DNA of 6,335 nt from NCBI GenBank assembly GCA_025360235.1, contig JANYCO010000419.1, positions 1 to 6,335 on the forward strand, in the 5' to 3' direction. Each line of letters begins with the position of its first letter. Position 1 is the first letter of the stretch. Source of the stretch: Cytophagales bacterium. Its GTDB lineage: Bacteria; Bacteroidota; Bacteroidia; Cytophagales; Cytophagaceae. The notes below the pieces were generated by a model that ran no database searches, had not been told where the DNA came from, and saw only the letters and a list, made by a program, of their open reading frames with translations. Of the stretch, positions 1-6,335 are shown piece by piece. A program made the translations under genes and the position numbers.

Positions 1-1
1 A

Positions 2-3000
2 CCATATGTAACGGCTACAACAGGTTCTGATTTTTATACCAACAGCAAAACAGAATGGGGACCAATTGGAAATATTCATTTCACTACTTCACAACACTTC
101 TGTGACAGAGTACCAGTAACGCTTACTGAAGTCTGCCCATGCCAGGCACCTAACAGCGTTTCTTTAACACCTAACGGCACAGTCAATTTATGTGCAGGCG
201 CAAATCAAACAATTACTGCTTCAATTGATACTACTGCTTTAATACCACAAAACGGAAGATATTATTTCCGATGGTATAAAAACGGAACTGCAATCGGTGC
301 TTATTTTCCTGTTTATTCAAATCTTACTATAACAGGAGCTGTAGCAGGAGATGCCGGTACTTATAAGCTGAGAGTGGAAGATGGAAATGCCGGAACAATT
401 CCTGCTTGCTACAAAGAAGCTTCTGTAATTATAACTGTTAATGCACTTCCTTCTATTAGCTCTGCCAACTCAGGATCAATTTGTAATGGTGTGGCTCAAA
501 GCTATACTATCACCAGTGCTATTGCTAGTAGCTACAGCTGGTCGAGGGCTGCAGTTACCGATATAAGTAATGCTGCAGTAGCAGGACAAAGTTCAAATCC
601 AATTACGGAAGCATTAATTAATACAAAGTCTCCGGCAGCTCCTGTAAATGTAACCTATGTGATTACCCCAACCTCTACCACTGGAAGTTGTCCTGGGTCT
701 CCATTCAATTATACCGTTACCGTAAATCCGCAGCCTACCATCACATCAGCGACCACTGGTTCAGTATGCAGTGGCGTGGCTCAAAGCTATACTATAACAA
801 GCGATGTAGCTTCAAGTTACAAATGGTCAAGAGCAGTGGTAGCTAATATCAGTAATGCTGTGGCTACAAATCAAAGTTCAAATCCAATCACAGAGACATT
901 GACAAATACCTCCACTTCACCAGTGAATGTTACTTATTTAATCACTCCTACTGCTACTACTGGAAGTTGTGTTGGAAGTCCTACATTTAGTTATGTGGTA
1001 ACTGTAAATCCTAAGCCGGCCATAACTCCTGCTACAGGCACGGTTTGTAGCGGAACAGCGCAAAACTATACTATTGCAAGCGTTGTTGCTTCAAGTTACA
1101 GCTGGTCAAGAGCAGTCGTTGCAAACATCAGCAATGGTGCGGTTGTGGGTCAATCTGCAAATCCAATTACAGAAACGCTTACCAGTACTTCTACTTCTCC
1201 TGTAAATGTTACCTACGTTATTACACCTACGGCTACAACTGGTAGCTGTGTGGGCGTTCCTTATAATTATGTAGTAACTGTTAATCCATTGCCTGTAGTA
1301 TCCTTTAGCGGAACAACTACAATTTGTTCTGGTCAATCTTTGAATATTCCTTTAACTTCTACTGTTGCTACTACCACTTATGCATGGATAGCGCCAACAA
1401 TAACCGGAGGTATTACCGGAGCCTCAGCAAGCAGTGGAACACCTATTTCACAAACATTAATTAATCCTGGTGCTGCTAATGGTACTGTCTCGTATGCGGT
1501 AATAGGTACAGCAAATAGTTGTCCTGGTGCTGCAACGAATGTTCTTATTACAATAAACCCTTCATTAACCGCAGGTGCCATTGATGCAGACCAAACTATA
1601 TGCAGCAGTACAGCTCCTGCAACACTTACTGAAACTTCAGTGGCTACAGGAGGTACAGGAACTTTTACTTATCAATGGCAGTCGTCTGCAAACGGAGTTT
1701 CTGGTTGGACAAATATAGGCGGGGCAACGTCATCAACCTATTCACCTCCTTCACTTGCCTCAGATACCTACTACAGAAGAGTAGTTTCTTCAGGAACTTG
1801 TTCTTCGCAAAATTCAAATGTGATTCACATTACTGTCCTTGCCGGTCTTACTGCCGGAACGATCACTGTAAATCAAAGCATCTGTTACAATACTACTCCA
1901 GCTGCTATTACAAGTACTGCAGGTGCCAGTGGTGGTACTGGTTCTTATACTTACTCATGGGAACAATCCACGGACGCAGGAGCTACCTGGTCATCTGCGG
2001 GAGCAGCTGTTACTACAGGATTTTCTCCTCCTACATTAACCGTTACTACACTTTACAGAAGGGTCGTTGTTTCCGGAGTTGGAACCTGTAATACTGCACA
2101 GTCAAATTCGATTACAATAACCGTATATGCAGATTTAACTGTTGGAGCAATTGCTACCGATCAAACTATTTGTTCTTCCACAAATGCTGCTCTACTTACT
2201 AACGCCACCGCACCAACAGGAGGAACCGGCACTTACGTATACAGCTGGAAAAAATCTACCGACGGTGGAGCTACTTATACTGCCATTGCGGGTGCCAGTT
2301 CTGCCACCTACAATCCTGGTTCATTAACTACTACTACACTCTACGAAAGAACGGTTACCTCAGGCGCTTGTGGTTCATTAACCACTACTCCTGTTACGAT
2401 TACAGTAACACCACTTTCTCCCATAAGTGTAACCATCACTGATCCCGGAGCAACTTGTGCTGCTTCGCCAATGAGTTTTACTGCAACACCTGTGAATGGC
2501 GGGGCAACACCAACTTACCAATGGTATCTGAATGGAGCGGCAATTGGAGGTGCTACCTCTTCTATATACAATAGCAGTAGTCTTACAAATAACGATAAGA
2601 TAAAAGTTATTTTGGCTTCTTCGCTCACATGCACATCGGGATCTCCTGCTACTTCTAACATTGTCACTGTATCCGTATTGAGTAATGTTACGCCAAGTGT
2701 TTCGATCAACAATCCCGGGAAAATATGTGTTGGTAATAACGTCACATTTACCGCTACCTCTTCCGGAGGAGGTGCAACGCCTTCCTATCAGTGGTTCCTC
2801 AATGGAGGTCCTGTTGGCACTGGTACCACAACCTATAGCAATACTACTTTAGTTAATGGCGATCAAATTTATGTTACTATGACCACTTCTTTAGGTTGCG
2901 CTACAACGCCAAACGCTACCTCAAGTACTATCACAATGAATGTAAAACCTTCTCCAAGTCCGGTAATTATTGGAAATGATACGAGTATTTGTTCTGGTCA

Positions 3001-3688
3001 CTCTGTCAAGTATACTTCTACAAATGGCGGGGGTGCACTTACATGGAACAGGGGAGGTGTAGCTATAGCAGGAGCTAACGGATCTTCCTTAACAGTTACA
3101 AGTTCAGGAAACTATACCCTCACAGAAGACAATGGCGCTTGTGCAGCTACTTCAGCTCCTGTGAAAGTTACTGTTCTCCCTACGCCAGTTGCAGATGCCG
3201 GACCAGATCAATATGTAAAAGACGGCACTCCTATTTCCTTAAATGCAAGTGGCGGTTCTGTATATAAATGGACACCTGCCACAGGGCTCAGCAATGCTAA
3301 TAGTGCAAATCCTTCATTAACTGCTAAAAACAATATCACCTACACTGTGCAAGTTTCTGATGCCACAAGTACCTGTTCTTCCATAGATGAAGTGAGCATA
3401 TTTGTTGAAAAACAAATTGAGATACCGAATGCAATTACTCCCAATGGAGATAACAATAACGACACTTGGGAAATAAAAAATATTCACAGCTTCCCGAATT
3501 GTTCAGTGGAGATATATAACCGCTGGGGAAGTCTGGTGTGGAAATCCGAAGGATATGAATTAGAGTGGAACGGCTCGAATTTCAGAAATGATGAAGCATT
3601 ACCCGTTGGAACTTACTTCTATATTATTGATCTGAAAAGTAAGGTATATTCTGATCCGTATACCGGATATATCCAAATAGTGAAGTAG
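2..3688 (+). CDS. Large multi-domain Ig/PKD-like surface protein with type B T9SS sorting domain (5' partial)
   Basis: The frame is open from the left edge to TAG at 3686-3688, giving 1228 visible residues; the true start is outside the window, and the ATG at 374 lies inside a domain. In order: the end of one module (to about residue 48, with CDRVPVTLTE); an Ig-like module ending near residue 148; four PKD-like modules (149-520); three Ig-like modules (522-804); two more (805-983); a single Ig-like module (984-1060); a PKD-like module with AGPDQ and YKWTPATGLSN (1061-1138); and the terminal 90 residues (1139-1228). That last domain has IPNAITPNGDNNNDTWEI, EIYNRWGSLVW and LPVGTYFYII, the signature of the gliding-motility-associated C-terminal family (CHU_C), a type B T9SS export signal. 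I infer an exported, surface-attached adhesin-like protein. Ser/Thr/Gly/Asn-rich modules, most with two Cys, fit extracellular beta-sandwiches. The ligand is unknown. A PorP/SprF gene follows 32 bases later. Confidence 0.93.
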   Translation, partial: PYVTATTGSDFYTNSKTEWGPIGNIHFTTSQHFCDRVPVTLTEVCPCQAPNSVSLTPNGTVNLCAGANQTITASIDTTALIPQNGRYYFRWYKNGTAIGAYFPVYSNLTITGAVAGDAGTYKLRVEDGNAGTIPACYKEASVIITVNALPSISSANSGSICNGVAQSYTITSAIASSYSWSRAAVTDISNAAVAGQSSNPITEALINTKSPAAPVNVTYVITPTSTTGSCPGSPFNYTVTVNPQPTITSATTGSVCSGVAQSYTITSDVASSYKWSRAVVANISNAVATNQSSNPITETLTNTSTSPVNVTYLITPTATTGSCVGSPTFSYVVTVNPKPAITPATGTVCSGTAQNYTIASVVASSYSWSRAVVANISNGAVVGQSANPITETLTSTSTSPVNVTYVITPTATTGSCVGVPYNYVVTVNPLPVVSFSGTTTICSGQSLNIPLTSTVATTTYAWIAPTITGGITGASASSGTPISQTLINPGAANGTVSYAVIGTANSCPGAATNVLITINPSLTAGAIDADQTICSSTAPATLTETSVATGGTGTFTYQWQSSANGVSGWTNIGGATSSTYSPPSLASDTYYRRVVSSGTCSSQNSNVIHITVLAGLTAGTITVNQSICYNTTPAAITSTAGASGGTGSYTYSWEQSTDAGATWSSAGAAVTTGFSPPTLTVTTLYRRVVVSGVGTCNTAQSNSITITVYADLTVGAIATDQTICSSTNAALLTNATAPTGGTGTYVYSWKKSTDGGATYTAIAGASSATYNPGSLTTTTLYERTVTSGACGSLTTTPVTITVTPLSPISVTITDPGATCAASPMSFTATPVNGGATPTYQWYLNGAAIGGATSSIYNSSSLTNNDKIKVILASSLTCTSGSPATSNIVTVSVLSNVTPSVSINNPGKICVGNNVTFTATSSGGGATPSYQWFLNGGPVGTGTTTYSNTTLVNGDQIYVTMTTSLGCATTPNATSSTITMNVKPSPSPVIIGNDTSICSGHSVKYTSTNGGGALTWNRGGVAIAGANGSSLTVTSSGNYTLTEDNGACAATSAPVKVTVLPTPVADAGPDQYVKDGTPISLNASGGSVYKWTPATGLSNANSANPSLTAKNNITYTVQVSDATSTCSSIDEVSIFVEKQIEIPNAITPNGDNNNDTWEIKNIHSFPNCSVEIYNRWGSLVWKSEGYELEWNGSNFRNDEALPVGTYFYIIDLKSKVYSDPYTGYIQIVK
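446..1288 (+). repeat. Three tandem PKD-like modules (type A)
   Basis: Three consecutive modules of 95, 94 and 92 codons occupy 446-730, 731-1012 and 1013-1288. Each has a CSG or CNG near its start, then SYTI or NYTI, ASSYxWSRA, NPITE, PVNVTYxITPT, TTGSC and TVNP at its end. Copies two and three share STSPVNVTY and ITPTATTGSCVG without change. The similarity persists in the DNA: gtggctcaaagctatactat occurs at 491-510 and 776-795, exactly one 285-bp unit apart, which points to fairly recent internal duplication. A fourth, strongly diverged module (1289-1561, starting LPVVSFSGTTTICSG) follows and probably has the same fold. Confidence 0.85.
1565..2413 (+). repeat. Three tandem Ig-like modules (type B)
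   Basis: Modules of 94, 96 and 93 codons lie at 1565-1846, 1847-2134 and 2135-2413. Each begins LTAG or LTVG, followed by an Asp/Asn-Gln pair and xIC (DQTIC, NQSIC, DQTIC). Each then carries GGTGxxxYxW, TLYxR or TYYRR, a second Cys, and ends with ITV. The sub-family differs clearly from the modules on either side. DNA identity between copies is lower than in the type A block, so this duplication looks older. Confidence 0.8.
2414..2950 (+). repeat. Two tandem Ig-like modules (type C)
   Basis: Modules of 91 and 88 codons lie at 2414-2686 and 2687-2950. Both carry a PGxxC start (DPGATCAASP, NPGKICVGNN), FTAT, GGATPxYQWxLNG, a Ser/Thr-rich turn, LxNxDxIxV and a second Cys after a short SL segment. 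GGATPTYQWYLNG and GGATPSYQWFLNG are almost identical. This is the Ig-like type common in the stalks of CHU_C proteins. Confidence 0.8.
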
Positions 3689-3720
3689 CGTATTGGTTGG
3701 AAATTTAGTTGAGTACACAC

Positions 3721-4701
3721 ATGAAAAAAAGAATTAATAACATGAATAAAATATATTTAACTGCATGTTTCATTTTGACAACAGCGGTGTTTGCCATAGG
3801 TCAGCAAAGGGCTCAATACACCCAATATATGATCAATCCCTTTGTGGTCAACCCTGCTGTTTCGGGTACTGAAGACTACACCGATATCCGTGCCGGTTAC
3901 CGTAAACAATGGGCGGGATTTGATGGGTCTCCTCGTTCTGTCTATTTGAGTGCGCATACGAACATTGGTAAAAACAAAGTAGTAAACAACAGAACAAAAA
4001 ATAAGAAAAACGGATTTCACGGTATAGGTTTCCTTCTTACCAATGATTACATAGGACCTACGAATACCAATACTATTAGCCTTGCCTATTCTTACCATTT
4101 AAAATTATCCAAAACTGTTTTCGCTTCCTTTGGTGCCATGGGTGGTATGCAACTTTATACGTTAGATCCTGGAAAATTAACCACTGCCAATCCTGGAGAT
4201 GTTGCTATCACCGGATTTAGTGCTCGCTCTGTTGCCGATATTAATGCCGGAGGTTGGATTTATTCAAATAAATTTTATGCCGGGGCTTCTCTGATTCAAG
4301 TTATGCCTCAGAAATTATATAAAGCAAGCACAGGAGAAATTAGCAAAGGTAAGTTAACACATCATTACATGATCATGGCTGGATATAAAATTCCTATGGG
4401 TTATGACTTTACCTTTATTCCTTCCATCTGTATAAAAGCTGCTGCGCCTGCTCCAATTTCTGTGGATATAAATTCAAAAATAAGATACAGAAACCTTTGT
4501 TGGGCAGGGTTTTCCTATCGTCACAAAGATGCGGTAGCGGTTATGGTAGGAATGATCTTAAACAATACAGTTGACTTTAGTTATTCGTACGATTATAATA
4601 CGAGTCATTTGACAAAATTTAATAATGGTTCTCACGAGATAATAATTGGCTACCGATTGAGAACGAAACAACAAGTTATTTGTCCTTCAAGTTTCTGGTA
4701 G
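3721..4701 (+). CDS. PorP/SprF family type IX secretion system membrane protein
   Basis: The 326-residue product starts with a basic n-region and a hydrophobic stretch (about residues 11-26), a Sec signal peptide probably cut just before or within IGQQ. The mature start, QYTQYMINPFVVNPAVSG (residues 32-49), is the family signature and is followed by RAGYRKQWAGFDGSPRS. The alternating Gly/aromatic pattern fits an outer-membrane beta-barrel, and the end (HEIIIGYR, then CPSSFW) is also typical. Length is normal. Members such as SprF are needed for secretion or attachment of type B sorting-domain proteins like SprB; the adjacent gene 32 bases upstream encodes just such a protein, so a cognate pair is inferred. 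Start choice is uncertain: ATG 3721 (MKKRINNMNK), ATG 3742 (MNKIYL, closest to usual family starts and preceded by an A-rich stretch) and TTG 3709 are in frame; no strong ribosome site decides. A hairpin at 4727-4781 follows. Confidence 0.92.
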   Translation: MKKRINNMNKIYLTACFILTTAVFAIGQQRAQYTQYMINPFVVNPAVSGTEDYTDIRAGYRKQWAGFDGSPRSVYLSAHTNIGKNKVVNNRTKNKKNGFHGIGFLLTNDYIGPTNTNTISLAYSYHLKLSKTVFASFGAMGGMQLYTLDPGKLTTANPGDVAITGFSARSVADINAGGWIYSNKFYAGASLIQVMPQKLYKASTGEISKGKLTHHYMIMAGYKIPMGYDFTFIPSICIKAAAPAPISVDINSKIRYRNLCWAGFSYRHKDAVAVMVGMILNNTVDFSYSYDYNTSHLTKFNNGSHEIIIGYRLRTKQQVICPSSFW

Positions 4702-4726
4702 GAATTAATACTATTCAAAGACCGTT

Positions 4727-4781
4727 AGGATTTAAATTAACCATCTTCAATACAGATAGTTAATTTAAATTCTTAATTTTT
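4727..4781 (+). terminator. Probable Rho-independent terminator after the PorP/SprF gene
   Basis: Bases 4727-4746 pair with 4754-4773: AGG with the opposing TCT (one G-T pair), then twelve perfect pairs (atttaaattaac with gttaatttaaat), one C/A mismatch, and four more pairs closing a 7-base loop (4747-4753). The right arm runs into taattttt. The stem is long but very AT-rich, so it is not a classic GC terminator, though this is common in AT-rich genomes. It begins 26 bases past the stop codon at 4701 and separates the surface-protein unit from the Fic gene. Confidence 0.65.
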
Positions 4782-4786
4782 ATATT

Positions 4787-4884
4787 CCAATCGAACCAAA
4801 AATCATATATTTACGAACCAAATCGAACCATTTTTTAGGCATTATCGAATAATTAATCGTATATTTACGAACCAAATCGAACCA
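4787..4884 (+). repeat. Diverged 54-bp tandem duplication with paired CGAACCA half-sites, operator-like
   Basis: Bases 4787-4830 match 4841-4884 at 36 of 44 positions, offset by 54 bp; the last 25 bases of each copy (4806-4830 and 4860-4884) are identical. Each identical block holds two direct half-sites CGAACCA exactly 10 bp apart (4814 and 4824; 4868 and 4878). A further copy stands 22 bp upstream of the first pair (4792), and a degenerate one (cgaataa, 4846) stands 22 bp upstream of the second pair. The array ends four bases before the ATG at 4889. Half-sites one helical turn apart, repeated around a possible promoter, suggest a transcription-factor operator. The Fic protein's own winged-helix domain is a candidate binder; this is inference. 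Confidence 0.6.
4860..4868 (+). promoter_or_regulatory. Possible Bacteroidota -7 promoter element for the Fic gene
   Basis: tatatttac resembles the Bacteroidota -7 consensus TAnnTTTG with one mismatch (A in place of the final G). It would place the transcript start near 4873-4876, inside the second half-site pair and about 15 bases before ATG 4889. An identical element occurs at 4806 in the first copy of the duplication, so either or both could be used. No clear -33 TTG element is visible. Confidence 0.4.
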
Positions 4885-4888
4885 AATT

Positions 4889-6335
4889 ATGCAAAATGTA
4901 TATACATTCTCTTTAGAATTAACTATGAAACTGATGAATGAAATCAGTAAAGTAGACCGATTTGATGCTTCATGGTCTATAATAGAAAAGAGAGAAGGAC
5001 AAACATTAAAACAACTTAAAGCTATTGCAACGGTTCGCAGCGTTGGAGCGTCTACACGTATTGAAGGTTCAAAAATGACAGATGCTGAGGTAGAAGTTTT
5101 AATTGAGAAACTAGCAGTTTCAAAATTAGATGAGAGAGACGAACAAGAAGTTGCGGGATATTTTGAAGTGCTTGATACCATTTCAGAATCCTACAAAGAC
5201 ATAGAAATCACAGAAGGAAATCTCAAAAACCTTCATAAAATTTTATTAGCGCATTGTGAAAAAGACCATTGGCATAGGGGAGAATATAAGCAGGTAAGTA
5301 ATGCGGTAGAAGCTAATCATCTCGATGGCACAAAACAACTAATATTTAAAACAACAGAACCAGGATTACCAACCGAAGAAGCAATGAGAAAATTGCTTGA
5401 ATGGTATCATTCGGATAAGGAAACTCTTCCTATGGTAAAAATAGCACTGTTCGTTTATGATTTTCTAAGCATCCACCCGTTTCAGGATGGGAATGGACGT
5501 TTGAGTAGATTACTTGGAACATTGTTGCTCTTAAGACACGGTTACTCATGGATTCAATACATTAGTTTTGAACATGAAATTGAAAACAGAAAAGCAGAAT
5601 ATTATAAAGTACTCATGCAAACCCAGAAACAAAGACCTGGGGAGAAAGTGGATGAATGGCTAGTTTTCTTTTTAGATTGTCTTTATAATATACAGAACCA
5701 ACTAAACGACAAGCTAACTTCAAAAGCATATACTACTGTTCAGTTAGCACCAAGAGAAAAAAATATTATGGCTTACATTGAAAATCATCCCGGAAGCAAA
5801 TCAGGTGATATTGCAGAAAGATTAAATATTCCATTATCAACCGTAAAAAAAATGCTGACAAATATGGTTGAGAATAAGTTGGTTTTAAAATATGGCCTTG
5901 GTGCTGGGACAAATTATATAGTAGAGAAGACAAGTCCACTAAAAACTGACTTAATATTTCAATTGTCAAATGAAATTAGGAAAAAAGAATTTCTGTTGAT
6001 GAGTCCAAACTCTTTTGTTGAAATAAAAAAAATAATCCTCACTCCATTATTCCCTTGGTCCAAGCCAGACGAATGGTATAAGAAATTGTTTGACAATGGA
6101 CTTAACTTTAAAATAACAGCTTATAATAACAAGGGGGAGAATTTTACTTCGGCATTATTTAACTTCGAACAGTACACTAGTTCACTTCATTTTCAACCAA
6201 AATTTGTATTAGAAAGTCCTATAAACATTTTATTACTTACAAGGAGGAAAATACCAAATCTCAATGAATATCCTATAAAGGTAGTTATAGAGCTCTTTAG
6301 TTCTATTCCAACAATTGATTTTGATGTGATGTTTG
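4889..6335 (+). CDS. Fic family protein (adenylyltransferase type), self-inhibited class, winged-helix (3' partial)
   Basis: The frame is open from ATG 4889 to the right edge, giving 482 visible residues. HPFQDGNGRLSR (196-207) is a complete Fic motif HPFx[D/E]GNGRxxR, with catalytic His196, Asp200 and nucleotide-binding Arg204 and Arg207. STRIEG (55-60) matches the inhibitory motif [S/T]xxxE[G/N] in the N-terminal position, so Glu59 should block Arg207 (class II). VSNAVEANHLDGTKQLIFK (about 137-155) matches the flap region. Residues 286-347 form a winged helix, with a recognition-type helix in LNIPLSTVKKML. Such enzymes usually transfer AMP from ATP to protein hydroxyls; the target is unknown. 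Beyond 347, at least 135 residues match nothing I recognise. ATG 4889 gives an N-terminus that runs smoothly into the helix ISKVDRFDASW; ATG 4925 or 4934 would shorten it. It is probably a separate transcription unit, since a terminator and a repeated operator-like region precede it. Confidence 0.92.
   Translation, partial: MQNVYTFSLELTMKLMNEISKVDRFDASWSIIEKREGQTLKQLKAIATVRSVGASTRIEGSKMTDAEVEVLIEKLAVSKLDERDEQEVAGYFEVLDTISESYKDIEITEGNLKNLHKILLAHCEKDHWHRGEYKQVSNAVEANHLDGTKQLIFKTTEPGLPTEEAMRKLLEWYHSDKETLPMVKIALFVYDFLSIHPFQDGNGRLSRLLGTLLLLRHGYSWIQYISFEHEIENRKAEYYKVLMQTQKQRPGEKVDEWLVFFLDCLYNIQNQLNDKLTSKAYTTVQLAPREKNIMAYIENHPGSKSGDIAERLNIPLSTVKKMLTNMVENKLVLKYGLGAGTNYIVEKTSPLKTDLIFQLSNEIRKKEFLLMSPNSFVEIKKIILTPLFPWSKPDEWYKKLFDNGLNFKITAYNNKGENFTSALFNFEQYTSSLHFQPKFVLESPINILLLTRRKIPNLNEYPIKVVIELFSSIPTIDFDVMF

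Noticed and set aside
374..376. ATG at 374 as the start of the large surface protein.
   Set aside because: The frame is open upstream to base 2 and the upstream residues form an Ig-like module (RYYFRWYKNGTAIG, DAGTYKLRVEDG) that would be cut in half. The gene is truncated by the window edge instead.
1106..1581. Two minus-strand open frames (1106-1336 and 1378-1581) inside the repeat region.
   Set aside because: Both are antisense to conserved PKD-like modules, show no family resemblance, and recur only because the repeats lack stops on that strand.
1675..2091. Overlapping + strand open frame of 138 codons inside the large surface protein.
   Set aside because: The product is rich in Cys, Tyr and Arg with no domain, as expected from reading Ser/Thr/Gly-rich repeat codons out of frame. 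The main frame has clear Ig-like modules throughout.
3721..3768. A possible lipobox (LTAC, Cys at 3766-3768) in the PorP/SprF signal peptide.
   Set aside because: Only five residues separate the last lysine from the Cys, too short a hydrophobic region for lipoprotein processing. The hydrophobic stretch continues past the Cys to a normal signal-peptidase I type site before the QYTQYM motif.
4806..4884. Two identical 25-base repeats separated by 29 bases, resembling a minimal CRISPR unit.
   Set aside because: There are only two copies, the 'spacer' itself aligns with sequence upstream of the first repeat, no cas gene is present, and the block sits in a promoter position. A 54-bp tandem duplication explains it better.
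4780..5181. Open frame of 133 codons on the minus strand covering the Fic promoter region and N-terminus.
   Set aside because: It lies antisense to a well-supported Fic coding region and its product is a Ser/Thr-rich, low-complexity sequence with no recognisable domain. The operator repeats would fall inside its 3' end.

Overview
The window suggests a Bacteroidota genome. It holds a very large repetitive surface protein with a gliding-motility-type C-terminal sorting domain, followed on the same strand by a PorP/SprF outer-membrane protein. Both belong to type IX secretion (T9SS) biology, which is essentially confined to this phylum. The AT-rich intergenic DNA and lack of strong Shine-Dalgarno sequences fit. 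I cannot place it below phylum level.

Layout, all on the + strand: (1) bases 2-3688 encode the C-terminal 1228 residues of an adhesin-like protein whose start lies beyond the left edge. It is a string of about 90-residue Ig/PKD-like modules in three sub-families (three close copies plus one diverged, then three, then two), then a single Ig-like module, a PKD-like module and a type B T9SS sorting domain. (2) After a 32-base gap, 3721-4701 encode a PorP/SprF protein. The two genes are probably one transcription unit in which the barrel-family protein helps export or anchor its neighbour, as SprF does for SprB. (3) A long AT-rich hairpin followed by a T-rich run (4727-4781) probably ends that unit. 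(4) Bases 4787-4884 hold a diverged 54-bp tandem duplication carrying pairs of CGAACCA half-sites exactly 10 bp apart and a possible Bacteroidota promoter element. (5) Bases 4889-6335 encode a Fic-domain protein with an intact catalytic motif, an N-terminal self-inhibition motif, a winged-helix domain and an unrecognised C-terminal extension that runs off the right edge.

The two halves look functionally unrelated: a cell-surface secretion pair, then an independently transcribed, probably self-regulated AMP-transferase-type enzyme. The parts most worth a second look are the repeated operator-like DNA in front of the Fic gene and the Fic protein's extra C-terminal region. I found no RNA gene, insertion sequence or CRISPR array. 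No stretch longer than about 190 bases lacks a gene.
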